DNA of 64,000 nt. Origin: Janthinobacterium sp. Lineage in GTDB: Bacteria; Pseudomonadota; Gammaproteobacteria; Burkholderiales; Burkholderiaceae_D. How positions within the stretch are numbered: position 1 is the first letter of the stretch; each line of letters opens with the position of its first letter. Positions 25,743-33,761 of the stretch are shown here, piece by piece. The stretch is taken from positions 1 to 64,000 of the forward strand of contig NZ_RFSK01000018.1 in the NCBI RefSeq assembly GCF_009923995.1, in the 5' to 3' direction. The position numbers and the translations under genes were made by a program. The notes under the pieces are model-generated. The model had not been told where the DNA came from, made no database searches, and saw only the letters and a program-made list of their open reading frames with translations.

Positions 25743-25781
25743 AAAAAGCCACGGCGAGTCTAGCTCCCCGTGGCTTTTTTT
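25743..25781 (+). terminator. Intrinsic terminator after yfcC-like gene
   Basis: Stem GCCACGG/CCGTGGC extended by A-T pairs, followed by a seven-base T-run; it starts immediately after the stop codon. The A-run on the other side may also let it stop minus-strand transcripts from the sigma-factor operon. Confidence 0.9.
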
Positions 25782-25849
25782 CGCATGCGGATCATGCGCC
25801 TGCAGCGCGCCAAGCGTACAGGCGGCAGTCCTGGCAGGTCCTCCACACG

Positions 25850-26440
25850 CTAGGGCGAGGTCTCCAGCCATTCGGCCGCCAGCGCATCGACTTCGCGGAT
25901 TTCCGCCTGCAGGCGGGTATGCTGGCGGCGCGCCCACCACCATCCCCCGGCCAGCACCAGTGCCGGGATCAGCAGCGCCACCGCAGTGCGCCAGCCGGCC
26001 ACCCCGGCGGGCGCCGTGATCCACACCACCAGCGGCGCGGGCAGCAGGGCGATCACGCTCCAGCGGGTCAGCCGCGCGAGATGCAAGCCAAGCCGGGCAC
26101 GGTGCCGCCGCAAGGCGAGCCACTCGCGCAGGCTGCGCCCATCCGGCTGCCGCAGCGAACGCAGGCGGGTCCAGGTGGCAAGCAGCAGTATTACCATCGT
26201 CGCCGCCAGCATCCAGCACCACCACCACGTCTGCACGACACCGTCGGCAAGGCGTGGCCGCAGCATGGCCAGGCCGGCCAGGGCGACAGCGGCGATCAGC
26301 CACTCGCCGGCGAGGATGATCACGGTATGCCTGCGCTGGCTGCGCGCGCGCGCCATCATCGCCGCCACGTCCGGCAGCCGCGACGGCGCATTGCTGCCCC
26401 AGGCATCCTGCAGCGCGTCCCACTCATTACTGTCGTTCAT
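25850..26440 (-). CDS. Membrane protein paired with an ECF sigma factor (possible anti-sigma factor)
   Basis: 196 residues, starting MNDSNEWDALQDAWGSNAPS in an ATGA overlap with the sigma-factor stop. A cytoplasmic N-terminal segment of about 35 residues is followed by two membrane segments, a basic cytoplasmic loop (LREWLALRRHRARLG) and two more membrane segments, then an acidic C-terminal tail. No zinc-binding HxxxCxxC motif is visible, so it is not a ZAS-type anti-sigma factor. Coupling to the sigma gene and the cytoplasmic N-terminus suggest sigma control; this is inferred from context. Confidence 0.6.
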   Translation of the reverse strand: MNDSNEWDALQDAWGSNAPSRLPDVAAMMARARSQRRHTVIILAGEWLIAAVALAGLAMLRPRLADGVVQTWWWCWMLAATMVILLLATWTRLRSLRQPDGRSLREWLALRRHRARLGLHLARLTRWSVIALLPAPLVVWITAPAGVAGWRTAVALLIPALVLAGGWWWARRQHTRLQAEIREVDALAAEWLETSP

Positions 26441-26937
26441 AGTTCCTCCAGTCGCTCTTTCAGCGTCGCCTTGGCGCGGTTCAGCCGGACACCCACATTG
26501 TTTTCCGAAATGCCCAGCAGGGCAGCGATCTCGTCGTAGCGCATCCCTTCCAGCGCCAGCAGGACCAGCTGGCGCTGGCCGGCAGGCAGCTGGCGCAGCG
26601 CAGTCAGCAGGCGCTCCTGCTGCTGGTTCCGGCCCGCCGCCATGTCGGGCCCTGGCCTGTCGTCGATCCAGTGCTCGTCCAGTTCCTCGTAGCGGGGACG
26701 GCTCACCGCACGCATCACATGGCTGGCACAGCGCCGGTGCGCCACGCCGATGATGAACGTCTTCAGGCTGGCCTCGCCGCGAAAGCCGGGCAGCGCCTGC
26801 CAAACGGCGAGCATGATGTCCTGCACCAGGTCATCGCGCTCATGGCGGTTGCGCTCGAAACTGGCGGCAAAGCGCACCAGCATGCGGCCATGTTCCTGCA
26901 TCAGGCGCTGAAATAACGCTTGCTGTTCCCCGGCCAT
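26437..26937 (-). CDS. ECF RNA polymerase sigma factor
   Basis: 166 residues, a normal ECF length. Region 2 is seen in RFAASFERNRHERDDLVQDI and MLAVWQALPGFRGEASLKTF, and region 4 in LPAGQRQLVLLALEGMRYDE and IAALLGISENNVGVRLNRAK. The start at 26937 lies three bases after the ABC permease stop; longer in-frame starts would run back through that gene. It would direct RNA polymerase to a small regulon, perhaps including this operon. It is co-transcribed after an ABC exporter and a secreted hydrolase, an unusual order for a sigma factor. Confidence 0.92.
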   Translation of the reverse strand: MAGEQQALFQRLMQEHGRMLVRFAASFERNRHERDDLVQDIMLAVWQALPGFRGEASLKTFIIGVAHRRCASHVMRAVSRPRYEELDEHWIDDRPGPDMAAGRNQQQERLLTALRQLPAGQRQLVLLALEGMRYDEIAALLGISENNVGVRLNRAKATLKERLEEL

Positions 26938-26939
26938 GC

Positions 26940-28103
26940 CTACAGTCCGAAAACAAAACGTTCGCTGCCGAGGCGGCGGCTGCCGGCCCATGCCAGCAAG
27001 CCGGCCGCCGCCAGGCTGATGCCGAGTGACAGCAGCTGCGGCAACGGAGGCATGGACTGGCCGGCCAGCAATGCCGCCAGCTGCGCGTGCTGGCTCAGCA
27101 TCGGCAGCAACTGCGCCGCCGGGGAGCTTGTGCCAAGCTGCCCGACCACCAGCGCCATCGGCGCCAACTGCAGCAGATTCAGATACGTTTGCGCTTCCTT
27201 GTGGCTGCGCGCATGTAGCGCCAGCGTGCACTGCAAGGCCCCCACCAGCAAGGCCATCGGCAACAGCACCAGCAGCATGCGCGCCAGCATGGCCGCATCG
27301 GGCGCAAAGGCGACACCCGCTTCGTACAGGGGCAGGTGGCCCAGCACCACGGCCGATACTAGCAGCGCCGCCGCACCCGTGGCGTAGCCAAACAGCGACG
27401 CGGCCAGCCATTTTCCGGCAAACAGGACGCCTGGCGCCAGCGGCTGCGCCAGGAGCGCTTCGAGCGAGTGGCGTTCCCGTTCACCACCCGTCACATCCAG
27501 TGCGACATGCGCGCCGCCCACGAACACGCCGAGCAGCCAGAAGACGGGTAGCAGGCCCAGTACCAGCGCAGCCTTGCCGCCCTGGCTACCCATGTCGTGC
27601 AGGTCGAGGGTCAGCACAGCCGCACTGCCGGGCGCCACGCCAGCGGCCAGCAGGCGCTGCCCGGTCAATTGCATGCCGTAGCCGGCCACCAGTTCCTGTA
27701 CCCGCTGCGCGCGGCGGCGCACTTCGCCGTCCGACATGTCGGCCCACAGTTCGAGCATGGCCTGGCGCCCCTGTGCCAGGGCCGCCGGCGCGGCCGTCGG
27801 CACGACCAGCACCACGGCGGCAGGGTCGCGCGCCAGCAGTTCGGCGGGCGCCTGCGCGCTGGTGTCCAACACCAGTCCCCCGGTCAGCAAATGGGCCGCC
27901 AGGCCGGGCGCGAGCGCCGCGCCTATCAGGTGCACCGGCTGCTGCCCGCCATCGCGTTCGGCCGCGATCATGGCCTTCAGGGCGACGGCCAGCAGCATGG
28001 GGCCGAGCAGCGCGAACAGCAAGCCGGCCATCACCGCGCGGCGGTCGCGCAGCGCATCGCGCACTTCCTTGGATACGACGATCCACAATGCCCAGCTATT
28101 CAT
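26940..28103 (-). CDS. ABC-2 type permease (NatB-like)
   Basis: 387 residues. An N-terminal membrane segment (AVMAGLLFALLGPMLLAVAL) is followed by an extracytoplasmic domain of about 130 residues and five C-terminal membrane segments. VTGGERERHSLEALLAQPLA matches the ABC-2 family signature, and the overall build matches NatB, which exports sodium. Its start overlaps the ATPase stop (ATGA). The substrate is not evident. Confidence 0.88.
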   Translation of the reverse strand: MNSWALWIVVSKEVRDALRDRRAVMAGLLFALLGPMLLAVALKAMIAAERDGGQQPVHLIGAALAPGLAAHLLTGGLVLDTSAQAPAELLARDPAAVVLVVPTAAPAALAQGRQAMLELWADMSDGEVRRRAQRVQELVAGYGMQLTGQRLLAAGVAPGSAAVLTLDLHDMGSQGGKAALVLGLLPVFWLLGVFVGGAHVALDVTGGERERHSLEALLAQPLAPGVLFAGKWLAASLFGYATGAAALLVSAVVLGHLPLYEAGVAFAPDAAMLARMLLVLLPMALLVGALQCTLALHARSHKEAQTYLNLLQLAPMALVVGQLGTSSPAAQLLPMLSQHAQLAALLAGQSMPPLPQLLSLGISLAAAGLLAWAGSRRLGSERFVFGL

Positions 28104-28834
28104 GCCGCAATCCCTTCTTCGCTACCGATCACAGTGACAAACGCCTGTTCCAGCTGGCCGCTGCCGGTGCTCTCCAGCAGTGCCGGCAAGTCGCCGGCAA
28201 AGCGCACGCGCCCGGATGCCAGCACCACCACGCGGTCGCACAGCGCCGACGCCTCCTGCATCACGTGCGTCGACAGCAGTACGGCAGTACCGCGCGCACG
28301 GGCCCGCAGCAGCGCCGCGCGCACCGCGCGCGTGCTCATGACATCGAGTCCGCGCGTCGGTTCGTCCAGCACCAGCACGGCCGGCTGGTGCAGCAGCGCG
28401 CGCGCCAGCGCCACCTTGATGCGCTGCCCCGCCGAGTAACCCTTGCAGGGACGGCCCGCCTCCGCAGCCAGGCCCACCTCGTCGATGACGCGCTCGATGG
28501 CGCGCTCCAGGTCCGTGCCGTGCATGCCGTGCAGGCGGCCGAAATAGCGTAGATGATCGCGCGGATCGAGCCGTTCGTACAGCCCGAATTCATCGGTGAC
28601 GATGCCGAGCCGGCGCCGCGCGGCCTGTGGCGCACGTGCCACCGCGATACCGGCGATGCGCACCTCGCCCCGGTCGGGCGTGAGCAAGCCATACAGAGTA
28701 CGCAGGCACGTCGACTTGCCCGCGCCATTCGGGCCGAGCAGCGCGGTGATGCTGCCCGCTTCCACCTGGAAGCTGACGTCGTCCAGCGCTTGCAGCGCGC
28801 CGTAGCGCTTGCTGACATTTTCCACATGAATCAT
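28100..28834 (-). CDS. ABC transporter ATP-binding protein (NatA-like)
   Basis: 244 residues from MIHVENVSKRYGALQALDDV, with AAGGAG seven bases before the ATG; a longer frame upstream would overlap the hydrolase gene. Walker A is GPNGAGKST, the signature is degenerate YSAGQRIKVALA instead of LSGGQ, Walker B is VLVLDEPTRGLD and the H-loop is STHVM. It powers the permease encoded directly downstream. The YSAGQ variant is frequent in NatA-type proteins. Confidence 0.92.
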   Translation of the reverse strand: MIHVENVSKRYGALQALDDVSFQVEAGSITALLGPNGAGKSTCLRTLYGLLTPDRGEVRIAGIAVARAPQAARRRLGIVTDEFGLYERLDPRDHLRYFGRLHGMHGTDLERAIERVIDEVGLAAEAGRPCKGYSAGQRIKVALARALLHQPAVLVLDEPTRGLDVMSTRAVRAALLRARARGTAVLLSTHVMQEASALCDRVVVLASGRVRFAGDLPALLESTGSGQLEQAFVTVIGSEEGIAA

Positions 28835-28844
28835 GCCTGACTCC

Positions 28845-30230
28845 TTATAAGGCAGGCTGGCCATTGGCCAGCACGAAGGGTGGACGGCGGATCGCCGCCA
28901 GACAGGCGCCATCGACGGCGGCCGGGTCGGCATGCTCCAGGAAGGTGGCGATCAGTTGCGGCGCGCAGCCCGTACCGCTGAAGGTGTGGCCAGCCTGCGG
29001 CGCCACCAGCACGCGGCTGTGGCGCAGGGTGCGCGCCGCCAGCTGCGCATTGGCGGGCGGCGTGACGGGATCGAGGCCGCCGGCGAACAGCAGCGCGGGT
29101 ACCGCCGACACCACTGGCTGGGCCAGTTCCCCGGGCGGTGTTGCGACTGGCCAGGCGCTGCACCAGTCGCGCCAGCCGCGTGCATAGGCATCGCCAAAGA
29201 CGCTTCCCGCCGCGTCGCGTGCCAGCGCTGCGGCATCGATGAAGGGCGCATCGTCCGTGCACAGCGCGGACAGGGTCTGGCCGAACGTCATGCTCTCCAG
29301 GCTCCAGCTGGCCGTGGCATCGTACACGCCTTGCAATGGCCGGAACTGCCCGTTGGCGGCGGCATGGATGGCATACGGCAGCACGCTGGCATGGCTGGGC
29401 ACATACAGCGCGCCACGCAGCAGTTGCGGAATGGCCGGCCCCGCATGGCGCCCGACGGCCGGCAGCGCCAGCACCGTCGCGAGGTCGCGGCGCAGATGGG
29501 GGAAGGCGGTTGCGCAAGCCGGGTCGGCGGCGCAATCGGCCAGCAGGCGCTCCAGCGCCGCCTGGCTATGCGCGGAAGACAGCAATACCCTGGCATTGGG
29601 CGGCGCGACGGAATCGAGCACCATGCTGCGCACGCTGTCCGGATACTGGCGCGCGTACAGCAAGGCGGTGCGGGTACCGTAGGAACCGCCCCACAAGCTC
29701 ACCTGGCGGTAGCCCAGCGCCCGGCGCACCGCCTCGAAGTCTGCCAGCGCGGCACTGGTGTGGTAATGGCGCGGATCGGCATCCAGGCGGGACAGGCAGC
29801 GGCGCAGGTGGGACTGCACGGCAGCCGTGTCGCCATCGCCGATCGCGTCGACCGGCATGGCGCAGGTCAGCGGTGCGGAACGGCCCGTGCCGCGCTGGTC
29901 GATGAGCAGTACGTCGCGGCGCTTGCGCACGTCGCGCAAGGTACCCGACAGCAGCGCGCCGTACTCCATGGCCGCCTGGCCCGGGCCGCCGGCCAGCACC
30001 AGCAAGGGGTCGGCTTCGGCGGGCCGCGCGGTGGCCGGCACCAGCGCGAAATGGATGGCGATGCGGCGCCCTGCGGGACGGGAACGGTCTTCGGGCACCT
30101 CGATCGCCCCGCATTGCACCCGCTCCGGCAAGTGCGGCAAGTGGCAGGGGCTGAGCGCGGGATTGCGCGCCGCGGCCAGGCCCGAATACAGAAGGGCAGC
30201 GAGCGACAGCGCCAGTGTTTTCCAGTTCAT
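28845..30230 (-). CDS. Exported S33-family alpha/beta hydrolase (tripeptidyl/prolyl peptidase-like)
   Basis: 461 residues with a signal peptide (MNWKTLALSLAALLYSGLAA). The catalytic elbow is WGGSYGTRTALLYA, the acid lies in LLFAGGLDPVTPP and the base in PQAGHTFSGTGC, as in TAP-like/proline iminopeptidase relatives. The oxyanion region is VLAGGPGQAAMEYG. ATG codons at 30233 and 30230 are tandem; GAGG fits the second better. It is the first gene of a five-gene operon with NatAB-like exporter and ECF sigma. Peptide hydrolysis in the periplasm or outside is likely; the substrate is unknown. Confidence 0.88.
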   Translation of the reverse strand: MNWKTLALSLAALLYSGLAAARNPALSPCHLPHLPERVQCGAIEVPEDRSRPAGRRIAIHFALVPATARPAEADPLLVLAGGPGQAAMEYGALLSGTLRDVRKRRDVLLIDQRGTGRSAPLTCAMPVDAIGDGDTAAVQSHLRRCLSRLDADPRHYHTSAALADFEAVRRALGYRQVSLWGGSYGTRTALLYARQYPDSVRSMVLDSVAPPNARVLLSSAHSQAALERLLADCAADPACATAFPHLRRDLATVLALPAVGRHAGPAIPQLLRGALYVPSHASVLPYAIHAAANGQFRPLQGVYDATASWSLESMTFGQTLSALCTDDAPFIDAAALARDAAGSVFGDAYARGWRDWCSAWPVATPPGELAQPVVSAVPALLFAGGLDPVTPPANAQLAARTLRHSRVLVAPQAGHTFSGTGCAPQLIATFLEHADPAAVDGACLAAIRRPPFVLANGQPAL

Positions 30231-30284
30231 CATGATCCTCGTGTGGATGGCAATGAACTGGTAGTACGGATCGGCGGAAAAAAC

Positions 30285-30494
30285 TTACACGGCGGATGAA
30301 AAAAGATGGCGCTGCGGGGAAGCTGGCGAAACCAGGGGTTCGTACTCCCGGGGCGAGGTGCCGCCGCCAGCAGAGGCCTGCCCGGTGGCAGAAAAGGACC
30401 GGGGGCGCCGCCCGTCCTGACTGCCGATGATGTTGTATTGCTCGAGCTGATGGTGTGACTGGTGCTGCATGCCGATGAACGGTACTGCTGTCAT
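30285..30494 (-). CDS. Doubtful 69-residue hypothetical protein
   Basis: The frame reads MTAVPFIGMQHQSHHQLEQY and then a Ser/Pro/Arg-rich tail, with no recognised domain or export signal. No good ribosome-binding site precedes either possible start. It sits eight bases after a credible small gene and could be translated from the same message. I list it because it fills the gap, but it may be non-coding. Confidence 0.25.
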   Translation of the reverse strand: MTAVPFIGMQHQSHHQLEQYNIIGSQDGRRPRSFSATGQASAGGGTSPREYEPLVSPASPQRHLFSSAV

Positions 30495-30502
30495 GGCAGC
30501 GC

Positions 30503-30709
30503 TTACAGGGCTGCTTTTTCTTCGGCGCTCAGGCGCTTGGCGCTGACATACACGGTGTGCATGGTGGCTTGATCGGCGCTGGCGACGAGGGCGGCAGGTG
30601 CGGCTGGCGCGGCGCGGAACTTCGGCACGGCGGCCGTGGCCAGGCTGGTGGCGGCGGCGATGGCGATGATGGCGACGAAGATGGCTTCCATGTTTTTAGC
30701 GATGTTCAT
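30503..30709 (-). CDS. Small exported or membrane-anchored protein
   Basis: 68 residues. A hydrophobic segment near the N-terminus (MEAIFVAIIAIAAATSLATA) is followed by an Ala/Pro stretch and a C-terminal TVYVSAKRLSAEEKAAL. AAAGGA lies at good spacing before the ATG at 30709, which supports expression. A signal peptidase site near ATAA would leave a 40-residue mature peptide. The function is unknown. It is divergent from argH, so the 270-base interval between them must hold two promoters. Confidence 0.6.
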   Translation of the reverse strand: MNIAKNMEAIFVAIIAIAAATSLATAAVPKFRAAPAAPAALVASADQATMHTVYVSAKRLSAEEKAAL

Positions 30710-30952
30710 GATGTTTTCCTTTAAGTGGGTGGTGTTTGCTGTTTGTCCTGCGATGATTGAACTTTAGGCAAATCTCCCCCGCCCTGCCACCGGATTGCGA
30801 CAAAACGCACGATTGGCGGGACAGAATACAAAACCGCAGGATGAAACGCGGATGCACGTCCAGTTCCCCCCATCTGACGCCTGCAAGCCGCATTCCGCGC
30901 CATTTCCCCGCCTGCGCATCCCCTAAAAGCCCTACCGCGGGCCAACCTTGTT

Positions 30953-30975
30953 TATAATCGCCCTACACTAAAGGA
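30953..30975 (+). promoter_or_regulatory. argH: argH -10 element and ribosome-binding site
   Basis: A consensus TATAAT lies at 30953-30958, and AAGGA (30971-30975) is eight bases before the argH start. The -35 region is poor, so an activator or an extended -10 may be needed. Confidence 0.55.
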
Positions 30976-30983
30976 CTTCTTTC

Positions 30984-32381
30984 ATGACTGATCAATTCTC
31001 CAAAAAGGGCGAAGCCTGGTCGGCCCGGTTTTCCGAACCGGTCTCGGACCTCGTCAAGCGCTACACAGCTTCTGTATTTTTTGACAAGCGCCTGGCGCTG
31101 TTCGACATCGAAGGTTCGCTGGCCCATGCGGAAATGCTGCATGCGCAAGCCATCATCAGCCCGGCCGACTACGCGGAAATCCAGCGCGGCATGGCGCAAA
31201 TTTCGCAGGAAATCGCCAGCGGCCAGTTCGAATGGCTGCTGGACCTGGAAGACGTCCACCTGAATATCGAAAAACGCCTGACCGAACTGGTGGGCGATGC
31301 GGGCAAGCGCCTGCACACGGGCCGTTCGCGCAACGACCAGGTGGCGACCGACATCCGCCTGTACGTGCGTGCCGCCATCGACGACATCACCGCCCTGCTG
31401 GCGACGTTCCGCAGCGCGCTGACGGACCTGGCCGAGCAGCATGCCGACACCATCATGCCGGGCTTTACCCACATGCAGGTAGCCCAGCCGATCACCTTCG
31501 GCCACCACATGCTGGCGTATGTCGAAATGTTCGGCCGCGACGCCGAGCGCATGGCCGACTGCCGCAAGCGCGTCAACCGCCTGCCGCTGGGCGCCGCCGC
31601 GCTGGCCGGCACCACCTTCCCCATCGACCGCCTGCGCGTGGCCAAGACCCTGGGCTTCGACGACGTGTGCCATAACTCGCTCGACGCCGTCTCGGACCGC
31701 GATTTCGCCATCGAATTTTGCGCCGCCTCCGCCGTGCTGATGATGCACGTGTCGCGCATGGCGGAAGAACTGGTGATCTGGATGAGCCCGCGCATCGGCT
31801 TCATCGACATCGCCGACCGCTTCTGCACCGGCTCGTCGATCATGCCGCAAAAGAAAAATCCGGACGTGCCGGAACTGGCGCGTGGCAAGACGGGCCGCGT
31901 GTACGGCCACCTGATCGGCCTGTTGACCCTGATGAAAGGCCAGCCGCTGGCCTACAACAAGGATAACCAGGAAGACAAGGAACCGCTGTTCGACACCGTC
32001 GACACCGTCATCGACACCTTGCGCATCTTCGCCGACATGGCCGGCGGCATCACGGTGAAACCGGAAGCGATGCGCGCGGCGGCCCTGCAAGGCTACGCCA
32101 CGGCGACCGACCTGGCCGACTACCTGGTCAAGAAAGGCTTGCCGTTCCGCGACGCCCATGAAGCGGTGGCCCTGGCCGTGCGCGCCTGCGTCGATGCGGG
32201 CTGCGACCTGGCCGACCTGTCGCTGGAGCAGCTGCGCGCCTTCTCGCCCCTGACGGGCGAAGACGTGTTCGAGGTACTGACGCTGGAAGGCTCCGTGGCC
32301 GCGCGCGACCACGTGGGCGGCACCGCGCCAAACCAGGTGCGCGCCGCGATTGCCCGCGTGCGCACGCAGCTGGAAAAATAA
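30984..32381 (+). CDS. argH: Argininosuccinate lyase
   Basis: 465 residues, normal length. It contains [20 protein letters not shown] at the N-terminus, [14 protein letters not shown] and the superfamily signature [12 protein letters not shown]. Catalytic His and Ser residues lie in those motifs, as in family structures. It splits argininosuccinate into arginine and fumarate, the last step of arginine synthesis. It stands alone with its own promoter and a strong terminator. It lies near the arginine-releasing cyanophycin locus, but there is no direct operon link. Confidence 0.97.
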   Translation: MTDQFSKKGEAWSARFSEPVSDLVKRYTASVFFDKRLALFDIEGSLAHAEMLHAQAIISPADYAEIQRGMAQISQEIASGQFEWLLDLEDVHLNIEKRLTELVGDAGKRLHTGRSRNDQVATDIRLYVRAAIDDITALLATFRSALTDLAEQHADTIMPGFTHMQVAQPITFGHHMLAYVEMFGRDAERMADCRKRVNRLPLGAAALAGTTFPIDRLRVAKTLGFDDVCHNSLDAVSDRDFAIEFCAASAVLMMHVSRMAEELVIWMSPRIGFIDIADRFCTGSSIMPQKKNPDVPELARGKTGRVYGHLIGLLTLMKGQPLAYNKDNQEDKEPLFDTVDTVIDTLRIFADMAGGITVKPEAMRAAALQGYATATDLADYLVKKGLPFRDAHEAVALAVRACVDAGCDLADLSLEQLRAFSPLTGEDVFEVLTLEGSVAARDHVGGTAPNQVRAAIARVRTQLEK

Positions 32382-32401
32382 GCGGCGTCGATCCCGCAAG
32401 T

Positions 32402-32433
32402 GCCCCGCTGCAGCAATGCAGCGGGGCGTTTTT
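32402..32433 (+). terminator. Intrinsic terminator of argH
   Basis: Perfect 11-bp stem GCCCCGCTGCA/TGCAGCGGGGC with a GCAA tetraloop, followed by GTTTTT. It meets the stop of the convergent gene. Confidence 0.92.
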
Positions 32434-33089
32434 CATTGCGCGACGATTTTCGACAGCACGGAGAACGCCGCCCCCGTCTGCGATGCTTCCAGCAGCAGCG
32501 TCAGCTCCGTGTAGGTGCAGATGATGTTGATCAGGTTGATGCGGTCCCACGCCAGGCGCCGCAGAATGGCGTGGTACACCCCTGGCGTATAGCAGGTTTC
32601 CGGGGCCAGGTGCAAGGTCACCGCCGTCACCCGTTCCAGGCGCGCCAGTTCCTGTTCGCCGCCGAAGACTTCCTCCACCAGCGCATGCAGGCTGCGGCTG
32701 CAGATCACCATCACTTCGTTGACGCCGCGCGTCACGGTAATGAAGGTGCCCCGCTGCGGCGCGGCCAGCGCCAGCAGCTGGCGCTGGCAGGCATAGGTCT
32801 GGTCGGAATAGCGGTAGGTAAAAATCATCAGTTCACTGCGCGTGGAAAGCTCTCCCGCCCTGTGCGCCAGCACGATTTCGCCGCTCTTCTGCTGCGGCAG
32901 CCGTTCGGCCAGGCGGCGCAGTGCCATCACCACGGCAGCCTGTCCCACGGGCTTCCACAAATCCGTCTGCAATTGCGGCTGCAGCTGGCGCGCCAGTTCC
33001 GACAGGTTGAGCAAGCCGCGTCCCAAGCCTTCGCTGAGAAAGGCCGACTCCATTACGATCTGTTCCACTTTGGTCGCTATCGAAAGCAT
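32433..33089 (-). CDS. Hypothetical protein with an ACT-like C-terminus
   Basis: 218 residues. The N-terminal half has a possible helix-turn-helix (LSELARQLQPQLQTDLWKPV, then GQAAVVMALRRLAERLPQQK). The C-terminal part (LAPETCYTPGVYHAILRRLA and INLINIICTYTELTLLLEAS) has the beta-alpha-beta spacing of an ACT regulatory domain, as in amino-acid-binding regulators and aspartate kinase. It may be a small-molecule-binding regulator. No close family is recognised by eye, and the start at 33089 has a weak ribosome-binding site, so the first residues are uncertain. It is convergent with argH. Confidence 0.6.
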   Translation of the reverse strand: MLSIATKVEQIVMESAFLSEGLGRGLLNLSELARQLQPQLQTDLWKPVGQAAVVMALRRLAERLPQQKSGEIVLAHRAGELSTRSELMIFTYRYSDQTYACQRQLLALAAPQRGTFITVTRGVNEVMVICSRSLHALVEEVFGGEQELARLERVTAVTLHLAPETCYTPGVYHAILRRLAWDRINLINIICTYTELTLLLEASQTGAAFSVLSKIVAQ

Positions 33090-33238
33090 AGTTCATCGGG
33101 CCGGTGATACCGGTGCACGCACCGGTAGCCGGCAACCCTTCCTCAAAAAAAAGACGCACTGAACCCGCGGCCACGCCGGGAGGCGCGGCCGGACATCGTG
33201 AAAAAACCCGTTGCAGGGGCAGATCCGGGCGGCGGCGG

Positions 33239-33319
33239 CTAGGAAGGCGGATGCAGCATCAGTGCCGCTCCAGAGGGGAAATGGCTGAAACCAATGGCAG
33301 AAAACAGTACTGACGTCAT
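33239..33319 (-). CDS. Candidate 26-residue peptide
   Basis: A short frame (starts MTSVLFSAIGFSHFPSGAAL) has a GGGAG ribosome-binding site seven bases before the ATG and a hydrophobic N-terminal half. It lies in the 670-base interval between the ACT-like gene and the M4 protease gene. A 66-residue frame enclosing it starts further upstream without a good site. Only the ribosome-binding site and the isolated position support it. Confidence 0.3.
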   Translation of the reverse strand: MTSVLFSAIGFSHFPSGAALMLHPPS

Positions 33320-33601
33320 GTGAAACTCCCGATTTTTTTCCCGATGCGCGACATGGACGCGGTCATTGCCGCGTGCGCTTTTTTTGTCTGTGCGTGCCCC
33401 GCTGGGGGCAACGCGCAAAGCTAGTGTAGATCGCAACATTTAAAAAATGCAACAGTGTTTTGCCAACAGAACGGGCAACGAGACGGACTAGTCCAAAACA
33501 GAACTTACGGTTTGCGGCAGATCAAACGTGCGCTGCATAAATGCCAGATAAATGTTCAATTCTTAACAAAAAAAACCATCCTGACCCATTTCTTGAATTT
33601 T

Positions 33602-33629
33602 TTGACATGGCGATATCGACAAGTTTAGT
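33602..33629 (+). promoter_or_regulatory. Promoter of the M4 protease gene
   Basis: A consensus TTGACA (33602-33607) and TTTAGT (33624-33629), spaced 16 bases, lie about 125 bases before the start codon. A CGACA/TGTCG inverted repeat (33617-33633) overlaps the -10. The rest of 33320-33761 is AT-rich; I see no gene in it. Confidence 0.5.
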
Positions 33630-33761
33630 GTCGCCCTACCCGACGCTATCCCATCACAACAACGGCAGGCTATCCGCCCGCCGCCAGGCGCGCCGGGGTG
33701 GCCATCAGACAATCGCGGCCAGCTCATTCACCATTTTCCTAACCGATACCATGGAGCAGAA

